Of a stretch of DNA of 10,021 nucleotides, positions 1 through 5,909 are shown in pieces. Made by a program: the position numbers and the translations under genes. The DNA is taken from NCBI GenBank assembly GCA_020629895.1, contig JAHDCM010000097.1, positions 1-10,021 on the forward strand, read 5' to 3'. This stretch comes from Bacteroidota bacterium (GTDB taxonomy: Bacteria; Bacteroidota; Bacteroidia; Chitinophagales; UBA2359). The notes beneath the pieces are model-generated. The model did not search any database. It worked only from the letters and a program-made list of their open reading frames with translations, and was not told the origin of the DNA. The first letter of the stretch is position 1. Each line of letters opens with the position of its first letter.

Positions 1-7
1 GCAAGGA

Positions 8-86
8 CTAGCGGGGCTGACAGCGGAAGACACCGCTAGGGCTATGCCGAACTAGTGGGTGTGAACCAACTACAAACGGATAGCCC
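8..86 (+). other. GC-rich segment with RNA-like stems, unidentified
   Basis: This stretch is clearly richer in G and C than the AT-rich genes around it and can fold compactly. CTAGCGG at 8-14 is exactly complementary to CCGCTAG at 33-39. GGGCTAT at 39-45 is exactly complementary to ATAGCCC at 80-86. Inside the second helix, 54-60 pairs with 65-71 (one G-A mismatch) and closes a GTGA loop, which fits the GNRA tetraloop rule. Three compatible stems in under 80 nt suggest a structured RNA or the end of a repeat or mobile element that extends past the left edge. I do not recognise the family. The strand is assigned only by the reading used for folding. A short open frame also runs from the left edge to a stop near 53-55, so the tail of an upstream gene is not excluded. 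Confidence 0.4.
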
Positions 87-88
87 GA

Positions 89-164
89 CCCCGTTTCGTA
101 TATTTTGTCTGCCCGTAGTTCATGCATCTATGCATGAACGGGCGGCAAAATATACGAAATGGGG
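89..164. repeat. Long imperfect palindrome (about 76 bp hairpin)
   Basis: The outer arms 89-107 (CCCCGTTTCGTATATTTTG) and 146-164 pair over 19 bp with a single G-T wobble. The stem continues through 111-115 with 139-143 and 119-126 with 131-138, interrupted by a small asymmetry at 108-110 and a TAG bulge at 116-118, and ends in a 4-nt loop at 127-130. No T-run follows either arm, so it is not a typical intrinsic terminator. The length and near-perfect pairing are more like an intergenic palindromic repeat (REP- or MITE-like) or a processing site. It directly follows the structured GC-rich segment, and the two may be one element. The ATG at 159 lies in its right arm, which argues against that ATG as the fecR start. 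Confidence 0.7.
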
Positions 165-192
165 ACACGCCCAAATAAAAAAAATAAAACAT

Positions 193-225
193 TTTGTAGG
201 GGTAAAGAGGAAGTAAGTTGTCATA
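193..225 (+). promoter_or_regulatory. Putative ECF-sigma promoter upstream of fecR
   Basis: TTTGTAGGGGTAAA at 193-206 is followed after 12 nt by TGTCATA at 219-225. The same 14-nt block, the same 12-nt spacer length and the same TGTC recur at 1356-1388 before the lipoprotein-receptor genes. The layout fits an ECF sigma promoter, with a -35 around AGGGGTA and a -10 around TGTC. If so, transcription would start around 230-234, at or just before the fecR ATG, giving a leaderless or nearly leaderless mRNA. This would make fecR part of its own regulon. The function is inferred; a binding site for another regulator would look the same. Confidence 0.5.
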
Positions 226-233
226 AAAAGAAA

Positions 234-1250
234 ATGAAAGAACAACGACCAATTAATTATGAGCTTTTGGCTCGCTATTTTGCTGGAGAAACAACGGCAG
301 CGGAAGAGGTATGGGTGGAGGAATGGCGTTTGGAGAATCAGGAGGAATTTGATCGTTTGTTATTGGTGTGGAAGGACACGGGAGCCTTGCCTTCGATAGG
401 ATTATTTGATACAGAGAAGGCTTTGGGAAGTGTGTGGGCGAAGATTGAGGCGAATAAATCGGCGGAGGTTGTGGAGCCTAAAGTGCCTCGCAAAATTGTT
501 GCTAAACGGAATAATTGGTGGGGGAGGATCGCAGCCTTGTTGGTGTTGGGAATTGCTTTGGCTTTGGTGTTGCATTGGACGGGATATTTGGAGAGGACAA
601 CTGTTTTAAGTACTTCGATGCGGGAGAAAGAACGGGTAACTTTGAGCGATGGTACACTCGTTATTTTGAATGAGAAATCGACCTTAACGTTTCCAAAAAG
701 TTTTGAAGGCAAAGCAGAACGGGTAGTAGAATTGAAAGGAGAGGCGTTTTTTGATGTGGCTGATGACGCGGAACATCCATTTGTGATATTGACAAAGGAT
801 ACGCGTATTAAGGTATTGGGGACTACTTTTACGGTACGTGAAAAGGAGGAGGAAGTATTGGTGACTGTTGCTTCTGGGAAAGTTTTATTTAGTGAGAAAG
901 CGGAGACGGAAAAAGAAGGGGTACTTGTTTTGCCTCAAAAACAGGCTGTTTTTTCGAAAAAGAAACAAGCAATTGCAGCAGAAAAGGTAGCCAATTATAA
1001 TGAAATGGCTTGGGCAACTAAAAAACTGACTTTTGAGAATGTGCCTTTGCCGCTTGCCTTAGCAGATATTGAACGTTGTTATGGCTTGCAGTTTAATTTG
1101 ACCAATCCTAAGTTGGCGAATTGCCGCTTTACAGCACAATTTGATAATAAATCGTATAAAACGGTGATAGAAACGTTAAAGTTAACGTTTGATCTAAAAA
1201 TGGCTTATAGAGATGAGACGTATCAGTTAGATGGGGAAGGTTGTGAGTGA
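234..1250 (+). CDS. FecR family anti-sigma factor / signal transducer
   Basis: This is a 338-residue inner-membrane regulator of the FecR family, which holds an ECF sigma factor in the cytoplasm and receives a periplasmic signal from a TonB-dependent receptor. The N-terminal part (about 1-90) resembles the cytoplasmic sigma-binding domain (LLARYFAGETTAAEE near 11-25). One membrane helix lies at about 95-117 after the basic stretch KRNNWW. The periplasmic FecR core shows LSDGTLVILNEKSTLTFP (137-154), ELKGEAFFDV (166-175), VLGTTFTVR (194-202) and TVASGKV (211-217). A DUF4974-like C-terminal domain begins near 264 (LTFENVPLPLALADIE). I chose the ATG at 234, not the in-frame ATG at 159, because the family similarity starts there and the upstream 25 codons are basic low-complexity sequence beginning inside a palindrome. 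No Shine-Dalgarno sequence is visible. The partner sigma gene is not in the window. Confidence 0.93.
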   Translation: MKEQRPINYELLARYFAGETTAAEEVWVEEWRLENQEEFDRLLLVWKDTGALPSIGLFDTEKALGSVWAKIEANKSAEVVEPKVPRKIVAKRNNWWGRIAALLVLGIALALVLHWTGYLERTTVLSTSMREKERVTLSDGTLVILNEKSTLTFPKSFEGKAERVVELKGEAFFDVADDAEHPFVILTKDTRIKVLGTTFTVREKEEEVLVTVASGKVLFSEKAETEKEGVLVLPQKQAVFSKKKQAIAAEKVANYNEMAWATKKLTFENVPLPLALADIERCYGLQFNLTNPKLANCRFTAQFDNKSYKTVIETLKLTFDLKMAYRDETYQLDGEGCE

Positions 1251-1286
1251 GATAGTTTGATAGAAACAATTTTTTGATGTTTTTTT

Positions 1287-1312
1287 AGCTGTTAAGGTGC
1301 TGTTTAACAGTT
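1287..1312 (+). terminator. Weak hairpin after fecR, possible terminator
   Basis: CTGTTAA at 1289-1295 pairs with TTAACAG at 1304-1310 around an 8-nt loop. The flanking bases at 1287-1288 and 1311-1312 extend it to 9 bp with one wobble. A T-rich but interrupted tract (TTGTTTATATT) follows. The stem is AU-rich, so any termination is probably partial. It would separate fecR transcription from the next promoter-like site. Confidence 0.3.
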
Positions 1313-1355
1313 GTTTATATTGCTTTCCTGATTTTTTCTTCTTTTTTTCAATTTA

Positions 1356-1388
1356 TTTGTAGGGGTAAATTTATGCTAGGGTGTCTTA
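1356..1388 (+). promoter_or_regulatory. Putative ECF-sigma promoter of the lipoprotein-receptor operon
   Basis: TTTGTAGGGGTAAA at 1356-1369, 12 nt, then TGTCTTA at 1382-1388. It matches the copy before fecR in the 14-nt block, in the spacing (21 nt from the A of AGGGG to the T of TGTC in both) and in the TGTC core. It is the second copy of the proposed ECF-sigma promoter and leaves a leader of about 75 nt before the ATG at 1468. In Fec-type systems the receptor operon is the expected target of the sigma factor controlled by FecR, so the position fits. I saw no convincing Bacteroidota housekeeping promoter (TTTG/TAnnTTTG) in this gap. Confidence 0.55.
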
Positions 1389-1440
1389 GTAATGAATCGT
1401 TGATAAAGCCTTTGTTGGTTTGTAGATTGATTCATTATTA
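1387..1440 (+). promoter_or_regulatory. Stem-loop at the start of the predicted 5' leader
   Basis: Positions 1387-1398 (ending AATGAATC) pair with 1429-1440 (starting GATTCATT) over 12 bp with one G-T wobble, around a 30-nt loop. The 5' arm begins in the proposed -10 element and covers the expected start of the transcript, so the mRNA would carry a 5'-end hairpin. Such structures can protect mRNA from decay; whether this one does is inference. Confidence 0.35.
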
Positions 1441-1467
1441 TTTAATCATTTAATAAATAGAATACCC

Positions 1468-1899
1468 ATGAAAAATGTAATGTTATTATTGACTGCCTTT
1501 TGTATTTGTTTTGTTATGAGCAGTTGTGAAAAGATTGAAAAAGAGCCACCTGTAATTAGTGAATTTAAAATTAATGGTACGAGTATGGATGCTACTGGAG
1601 AAGTCGCGTTGACGGCTGCTATGAATGATGAGTTGGCAATTACGTTTGTCACTTCTGATAATGTGGAGTTGAGACATGCAGCGATTGATTTTGCGCCACG
1701 ACCCCAAACGACTTATAATTTGAGTAGCCAAAAACTAGAAGGAGAGGAAGATGATGTATCGTTAAATGTGACGATGAATCAGTTATTAGCCAATTATGAG
1801 TTGGTGATAGAAACAGGAGAGGACCTTGTATTGACTCTTTATGTAACAGATGTTAATAACAATCGCCTAGAGAAGAATATTCGTGTGACTTTGGAGTAG
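1468..1899 (+). CDS. Small secreted lipoprotein, possibly DUF4625-like
   Basis: This 143-residue protein has a lipoprotein signal peptide: a short basic start (MKN), a hydrophobic core, and a lipobox-like VMSSC with the lipidated Cys at residue 20. The acidic/basic EKIEKE after the Cys could influence surface display, as reported for Bacteroidota lipoprotein export signals, but it is not an exact known motif. The mature part looks like a single small beta-rich domain: PPVISEFKINGTSMDA (about 28-43), FVTSDNVELRHAAIDF (about 52-67) and a C-terminal strand DLVLTLYVTDVNNNRLEKNIRV. The first two blocks recall DUF4625-type lipoproteins (PVI... then TDNVEL...), but the match is partial. It is the first gene after the second promoter-like site and lies about 95 nt before the receptor start. 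A role as an accessory surface or substrate-binding lipoprotein for that receptor is inferred from context. Confidence 0.8.
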   Translation: MKNVMLLLTAFCICFVMSSCEKIEKEPPVISEFKINGTSMDATGEVALTAAMNDELAITFVTSDNVELRHAAIDFAPRPQTTYNLSSQKLEGEEDDVSLNVTMNQLLANYELVIETGEDLVLTLYVTDVNNNRLEKNIRVTLE

Positions 1900-1911
1900 G
1901 GAATCGTTGTA

Positions 1912-1950
1912 ATACCATCGGATGAATGAGGGTTTGTTCGATGGTATGAG
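1912..1950 (+). promoter_or_regulatory. Intercistronic hairpin before the receptor gene
   Basis: TACCATCG at 1913-1920 is exactly complementary to CGATGGTA at 1939-1946. The pairing extends one base outward (1912 with 1947) and inward through A-T and G-T pairs. A T-rich but interrupted tract (TTTTGTTTGGTGTTTTTTG) starts at 1951. It could be a leaky terminator that sets the lipoprotein-to-receptor ratio, or an mRNA processing or stability element. It overlaps the in-frame ATG at 1922, which supports the later receptor start. Confidence 0.45.
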
Positions 1951-1993
1951 TTTTGTTTGGTGTTTTTTGTTTATATGTACTGAAGTCATAATT

Positions 1994-4852
1994 ATGATGA
2001 TTGTTAGATATGGATTACTCCTTTGTGGTATTATTTTATGTGTCTCTTGTTGCTGGGGGCAGGGAACTGATACAAAGGTCACTTTAGAGGTGAAGCAGAT
2101 GGCGTTGAAGCAGGTGGTCAGACTTATTTCTAAACAAACGAAGGTGCCTTTTTCTTACAAGCAACAGTTTTTGGAGGCGGAAGGAAAGGTGAGTTTGAAG
2201 GTAAAAGAAATGCCCCTAGAAAAGGTATTAGAACAGTTGTTTCAAGAGACTAGCGTTGCTTATCGTTGGGTAGATGGCCAGTATGTATTGTATCGTCGAA
2301 AGAAGGCAGCAAGCGTAAGCAAACCTGCTCCACCTCCTAAGCCTGCCCCGCCTCCTGTGGTAGCACCTACGGTACAGCAGGTTCCTGATACCATTCGGAT
2401 TGTGCGAAAACGCAGGGTTGTTCGGGCAAATAAAGTAAAGCCAGATACGATTATTAGGAAGGTGAAGCCAGCAGCTAAAAAGAAGTACACGATTAGTGGG
2501 TATATAACAGATGAAGAGACAGCCGAAAAGTTGATTGGAGCAAATGTGGTTCAACTAGAAAAGCAAATTGGTGCCACTTCGAATGCTTATGGTTTTTTTA
2601 GTTTAACCCTAGTGCCACAAGCGGTAAACCTTAGCTTTTCTTATATCGGTTATCAGGCAGAAGAATATACATTTGAGCTAGAAAAAGATACCGTATTGGC
2701 GATTGCGCTTCGTCCATCTTTGGCCTTACAAGCGGTGGTTATTGAGGCAGATCAGTCGGGTACTTTTGGTGCAGATGGTTCCTATTATGAGAATACGATT
2801 ACTAGTTCTCAAATGAGTTCGATTGTATTGCCTTTGGAGAGTGTAAAAAGCTTGCCAGCCGTAGGGGGAGAGGTGGATGTAATGAAGGGAGTACAATTAT
2901 TGCCAGGCGTGCAAAGTGGTAACGAGGGGAATGCGGGTTTGTATGTGCGAGGTGGCGGCCCTGATCAGAATTTGGTTTTATTAGATGAGGTTCCTTTATA
3001 CAATGCTTCCCATTTATTTGGTTTCCTTTCGAATTTTAATGCTGATGCGATTAATCATGTGCAATTAATTAAAGGGGGCTTTCCTGCTCGTTATGGCGGT
3101 CGTTTGTCGTCGGTACTGGATATTCGAATGAAGGAGGGAAATATGAAAAGCTGGGGCGGGCATTTTTCGATGGGATTACTCTCTTCTAAATTGACTATCG
3201 AAGGGCCGATTAAAAAGGATGAATCTTCTTTTATTGCTTCGGCCCGTTATGCTTATGGTGATTTGTTTCTGCGTCCTATTTCTAAAATAGCAAGTCGAAC
3301 CGAGACGGCTTACGGTGTGTCGAAGGATGTGTCGGGTTATTATTTTTATGATTCGAATGTGAAAATTAATCACCGCTTTTCAGACAAAGATCGTCTTTAT
3401 TTTAGTTTCTTTTCGGGCTTGGATAATGGACTGAGTAAGGGAGATGAAACCTTTAATCGACCAGATTGGGGGTATGAGAGTTTTGAGACTTATAAGACGC
3501 GTTTGGTTTGGGGAAATACGATTGCTGCTCTTCGTTGGAATCACTTGTTTAGCAATCGCTTATTTGCTAATACAACGCTTACTTTTAATCGGTATAAGAT
3601 TTTGAGTGAGGAAAATTATGCGATTGAAGAAGTAGATGCAGGTGTGACTAGTAATAGTCGTTTGGAGAGTGTCTTTAAGTCGGGTATTCGCGATTGGGGG
3701 GCGAAGATGGATTTTAGTTATCTCCCTAATCCTAGTCATTATATTCGCTTTGGAACGGCTTGGACACAACATCTTTTTCAGGTAGGAACGAATAATTATA
3801 CGCAAGTAGAAGCCGAAACAGGTCGTATTCAAACGAGTATTGGAGCAGATGATATTGTTGCTTTAGAAGGAAATGTATATGTCGAAGATGATGTAAATAT
3901 GGGAAAGGCATTAAAGATTAATATAGGCGTTCATACTTCTATGTTTCAGGTAGAGAAAAAGACCTATTATTCGGTGCAGCCACGTTTGGCGGTGCGGCTT
4001 TTGGCGGGTGATAAATGGTCTTTTAAAACGTCTTTTGCGACCATGACCCAATATCTTCACTTACTAACTAATAGTGGGGTTGGATTGCCCACCGATTTGT
4101 GGGTGCCGCCTACTGCCAATATCAAACCGCAACATTCGTGGCAAACGGGATTGGGGGTGGTGCATCGCCCTGCAAATGGTTGGGAACTAAGTGTAGAGGG
4201 GTATTATAAGCAAATGAAAAATATTATTGAATATAAAGAGGGGGCGCAATACTTGGATGTGAGTGATACGTGGCAATCGAATGTAGTGACAGGGGATGCT
4301 TGGTCGTATGGAGGTGAATTATTTGTACGAAAAAATGTAGGGAAGTGGACAGGTTGGTTGGGTTATACCTTATCGTGGAATTGGCGACAATCGGAACAGT
4401 TAAATTTAGGGGAGAAATACCCCTATCGTTATGACCGCCGACATGATATTAGCCTAGCAGCTATTTATGAATTCAGCGAGCGTATTCGTTTGAGTGGCAA
4501 TTGGGTATATGGGTCTGGAAATGCGATTACGATTCCAGAGGTGCAATATGCGATTTTAACCCCCAATTATTCGAATGTAGGGGTGGAGCATTATGCGGCC
4601 CGCAATAATTTTAGAGTGCCTGCTTATCATCGAATGGATATAGGCATACAGTTTTATAAGGAGAAAAAGAGAGGGAGCCGAACCATTGATGTTAGTCTGT
4701 ATAATGTGTATAATCGAGCTAATCCGTTCTTTGTATATCTTGGCCCTGATCCAGCGGAGCGTACTAGTACTGGCGGATCAGAACGGAATTATTTGTGGCA
4801 ACGTAGTTTGTTTCCAGTGTTGCCTTCGGTGAGTTATAAACGTAGTTTTTGA
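1994..4852 (+). CDS. TonB-dependent outer-membrane receptor with STN domain
   Basis: Outer-membrane active-transport receptor of about 952 residues. Order: signal peptide (about 1-23, hydrophobic core GLLLCGIILCV); STN (secretin/TonB short N-terminal) domain at about 28-102, the periplasmic part that contacts FecR in Fec-type systems; a Pro-, Lys- and Arg-rich linker at about 103-164 (PAPPPKPAPPP, then VRKRRVVRANK); a carboxypeptidase-regulatory-like domain at about 165-242; a TonB-box-like AVVIEAD near 247; the plug at about 281-381 (LPGVQSGNEGNAGLYVRGGG, LLDEVPLYNASHLFGF, FPARYGGRLSSVLDIR); and a 22-strand-type barrel ending in the terminal Phe expected for BAM-dependent assembly. I chose the ATG at 1994 (1997 is equally possible), because the ATG at 1922 would put about 24 extra residues before the signal peptide and lies in a hairpin. 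The substrate is not evident. The DUF4249-like gene starts 16 nt after its stop, so the two are probably co-transcribed. Confidence 0.94.
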   Translation: MMIVRYGLLLCGIILCVSCCWGQGTDTKVTLEVKQMALKQVVRLISKQTKVPFSYKQQFLEAEGKVSLKVKEMPLEKVLEQLFQETSVAYRWVDGQYVLYRRKKAASVSKPAPPPKPAPPPVVAPTVQQVPDTIRIVRKRRVVRANKVKPDTIIRKVKPAAKKKYTISGYITDEETAEKLIGANVVQLEKQIGATSNAYGFFSLTLVPQAVNLSFSYIGYQAEEYTFELEKDTVLAIALRPSLALQAVVIEADQSGTFGADGSYYENTITSSQMSSIVLPLESVKSLPAVGGEVDVMKGVQLLPGVQSGNEGNAGLYVRGGGPDQNLVLLDEVPLYNASHLFGFLSNFNADAINHVQLIKGGFPARYGGRLSSVLDIRMKEGNMKSWGGHFSMGLLSSKLTIEGPIKKDESSFIASARYAYGDLFLRPISKIASRTETAYGVSKDVSGYYFYDSNVKINHRFSDKDRLYFSFFSGLDNGLSKGDETFNRPDWGYESFETYKTRLVWGNTIAALRWNHLFSNRLFANTTLTFNRYKILSEENYAIEEVDAGVTSNSRLESVFKSGIRDWGAKMDFSYLPNPSHYIRFGTAWTQHLFQVGTNNYTQVEAETGRIQTSIGADDIVALEGNVYVEDDVNMGKALKINIGVHTSMFQVEKKTYYSVQPRLAVRLLAGDKWSFKTSFATMTQYLHLLTNSGVGLPTDLWVPPTANIKPQHSWQTGLGVVHRPANGWELSVEGYYKQMKNIIEYKEGAQYLDVSDTWQSNVVTGDAWSYGGELFVRKNVGKWTGWLGYTLSWNWRQSEQLNLGEKYPYRYDRRHDISLAAIYEFSERIRLSGNWVYGSGNAITIPEVQYAILTPNYSNVGVEHYAARNNFRVPAYHRMDIGIQFYKEKKRGSRTIDVSLYNVYNRANPFFVYLGPDPAERTSTGGSERNYLWQRSLFPVLPSVSYKRSF

Positions 4853-4868
4853 AAAAAGCAAATAAGAT

Positions 4869-5849
4869 ATGATTATTAAAGGTGTAAATAGCATATTAGG
4901 GCTATTAGCTTTGTTGCTCATGCTAACTATTTTTTTTAGTTGTGAGAAGAAGCTAAAATTGGAAGTAGAGACGGTTCCGCGTTTGGTGGTGAGTAGTTTT
5001 TTGGAAGCGGATAGCATAGCTCAAGTTACAGTGTTGGCGAGTCAGCATATACTAGCAGATCGAGAAGATATTGTAACTATTGAGGACGCGAATGTTGCCC
5101 TTTTTGAAGGTGATAATTTTGTAGAAACATTACAATTTGTAGGAAATCCATTTGAGTTAAATACTTATTTTCGGGCAGATACTTTTGGTGTGTATCAATC
5201 GAATTATCGCATAAAAGCGGGGGAGGAGTATCGGTTAGAAATAAGTGCGGAGGGTTATGAAAATGTGGAGGCGACTTGTGAGATTCCGAGGAGAGTAATG
5301 ATTGATGAGTTGGTGGTGAATCAACTACGTCCGAATAATACAACGGATTATAGTGCTTCTGCGAAAGCCAATGTGCGGTTTGGGTTTCAGGATGCAGTAG
5401 GGGTGGGGGATTATTATTGGGTGCAGATTTTTCGGGAACGGTATGAGTATGTTGATGAAAGCCTAGCAGATTCGGTGCTTTATTGGGAGCCTGTTTTGTT
5501 TGAGATGCAGGAGGAGGCAGTGGAGAATTTGTATAATGGTTTGGGTTATTTACTGTCGGATGCCTCCTTTAATGAGGAGCATGTCGATATGCATGCGACG
5601 ATTTATTTGCCTTGTGATGAGATGGATTGTACGAATTTACCAATTCGTGTAGAATTGCGAAAAATAGAAGAGGCGTATTACCAGGCTCTCAAGAGTTATC
5701 AGGCAGATCAAGCGACTAATTTTAATCCTTATGTCGGTTTTATTGAGGTGTTTCAAGAGGCGACGTTGATCTATTCCAATGTTGAAAATGGTTATGGTGT
5801 ATTTGCAGGGTCGGCAGTGGCTTGGAAGATGGCTGATTTAGAAGACTAA
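4869..5849 (+). CDS. DUF4249-type outer-membrane lipoprotein
   Basis: This 326-residue lipoprotein has a signal peptide with a long hydrophobic core and lipobox FFSC (Cys25), followed by EKKLKLEVE. The opening of the mature region (PRLVVSSFLEADSIAQVTVLASQ, about 37-59), then IEDANVALFEGDNFVETL (71-88), AGEEYRLEISAEGYENVEATCEIP (117-140) and a C-terminal ENGYGVFAGSAV match the DUF4249 pattern. These proteins are commonly encoded directly after STN/carboxypeptidase-regulatory TonB receptors and are thought to act as their extracellular lipoprotein partner, somewhat like SusD with SusC. The molecular function is not known. The gap to the receptor stop is 16 nt, and the upstream sequence is A-rich without a Shine-Dalgarno motif, as is usual in this phylum. 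It is the last gene of the plus-strand operon. Confidence 0.88.
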   Translation: MIIKGVNSILGLLALLLMLTIFFSCEKKLKLEVETVPRLVVSSFLEADSIAQVTVLASQHILADREDIVTIEDANVALFEGDNFVETLQFVGNPFELNTYFRADTFGVYQSNYRIKAGEEYRLEISAEGYENVEATCEIPRRVMIDELVVNQLRPNNTTDYSASAKANVRFGFQDAVGVGDYYWVQIFRERYEYVDESLADSVLYWEPVLFEMQEEAVENLYNGLGYLLSDASFNEEHVDMHATIYLPCDEMDCTNLPIRVELRKIEEAYYQALKSYQADQATNFNPYVGFIEVFQEATLIYSNVENGYGVFAGSAVAWKMADLED

Positions 5850-5881
5850 GTGTGGTAGTGGAACGTTCTAAATTTTGTGTG

Positions 5882-5909
5882 ATTACTTCGTTAGCCTAGT
5901 AATTTTTTT
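5882..5909 (+). terminator. Possible intrinsic terminator of the plus-strand operon
   Basis: ATTACT at 5882-5887 pairs with AGTAAT at 5898-5903 across a 10-nt loop, followed at once by a run of seven T (5903-5909). The stem is short and AT-rich, so it is weak. It sits about 30 nt after the DUF4249 stop and overlaps the last codons of the convergent minus-strand gene. Confidence 0.35.

Noticed and set aside
2..55. Open frame from the left edge ending QGLAGLTAEDTARAMPN
   Set aside because: Too short to judge, and it overlaps exact complementary stems that explain the composition better. It could still be the end of an upstream gene.
89..164. Palindrome read as a Rho-independent terminator of an upstream gene
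   Set aside because: No T-run follows either arm and the stem is far longer than usual.
8..164. Retron msr-msd, integron attC site or tmRNA
   Set aside because: There is no reverse transcriptase or integrase nearby, and I did not find the conserved attC core bases or the tRNA-like tmRNA end. The long hairpin alone is not enough.
159..233. In-frame upstream ATG that would extend FecR by 25 residues
   Set aside because: The ATG lies in the right arm of a palindrome, the extension is basic low-complexity sequence with no family match, and the promoter-like motif falls inside it.
338..712. 124-residue open frame on the minus strand
   Set aside because: It is antisense to the clearly real FecR gene and shows no recognisable domain.
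1922..1993. In-frame upstream ATG for the TonB receptor
   Set aside because: It lies in a hairpin and would put about 24 residues ahead of a normal signal peptide. The ATGs at 1994/1997 give a usual signal sequence.
5861..5868. Perfect palindrome GAACGTTC between the convergent genes
   Set aside because: Eight bases in one copy are expected by chance and nothing nearby suggests an operator.
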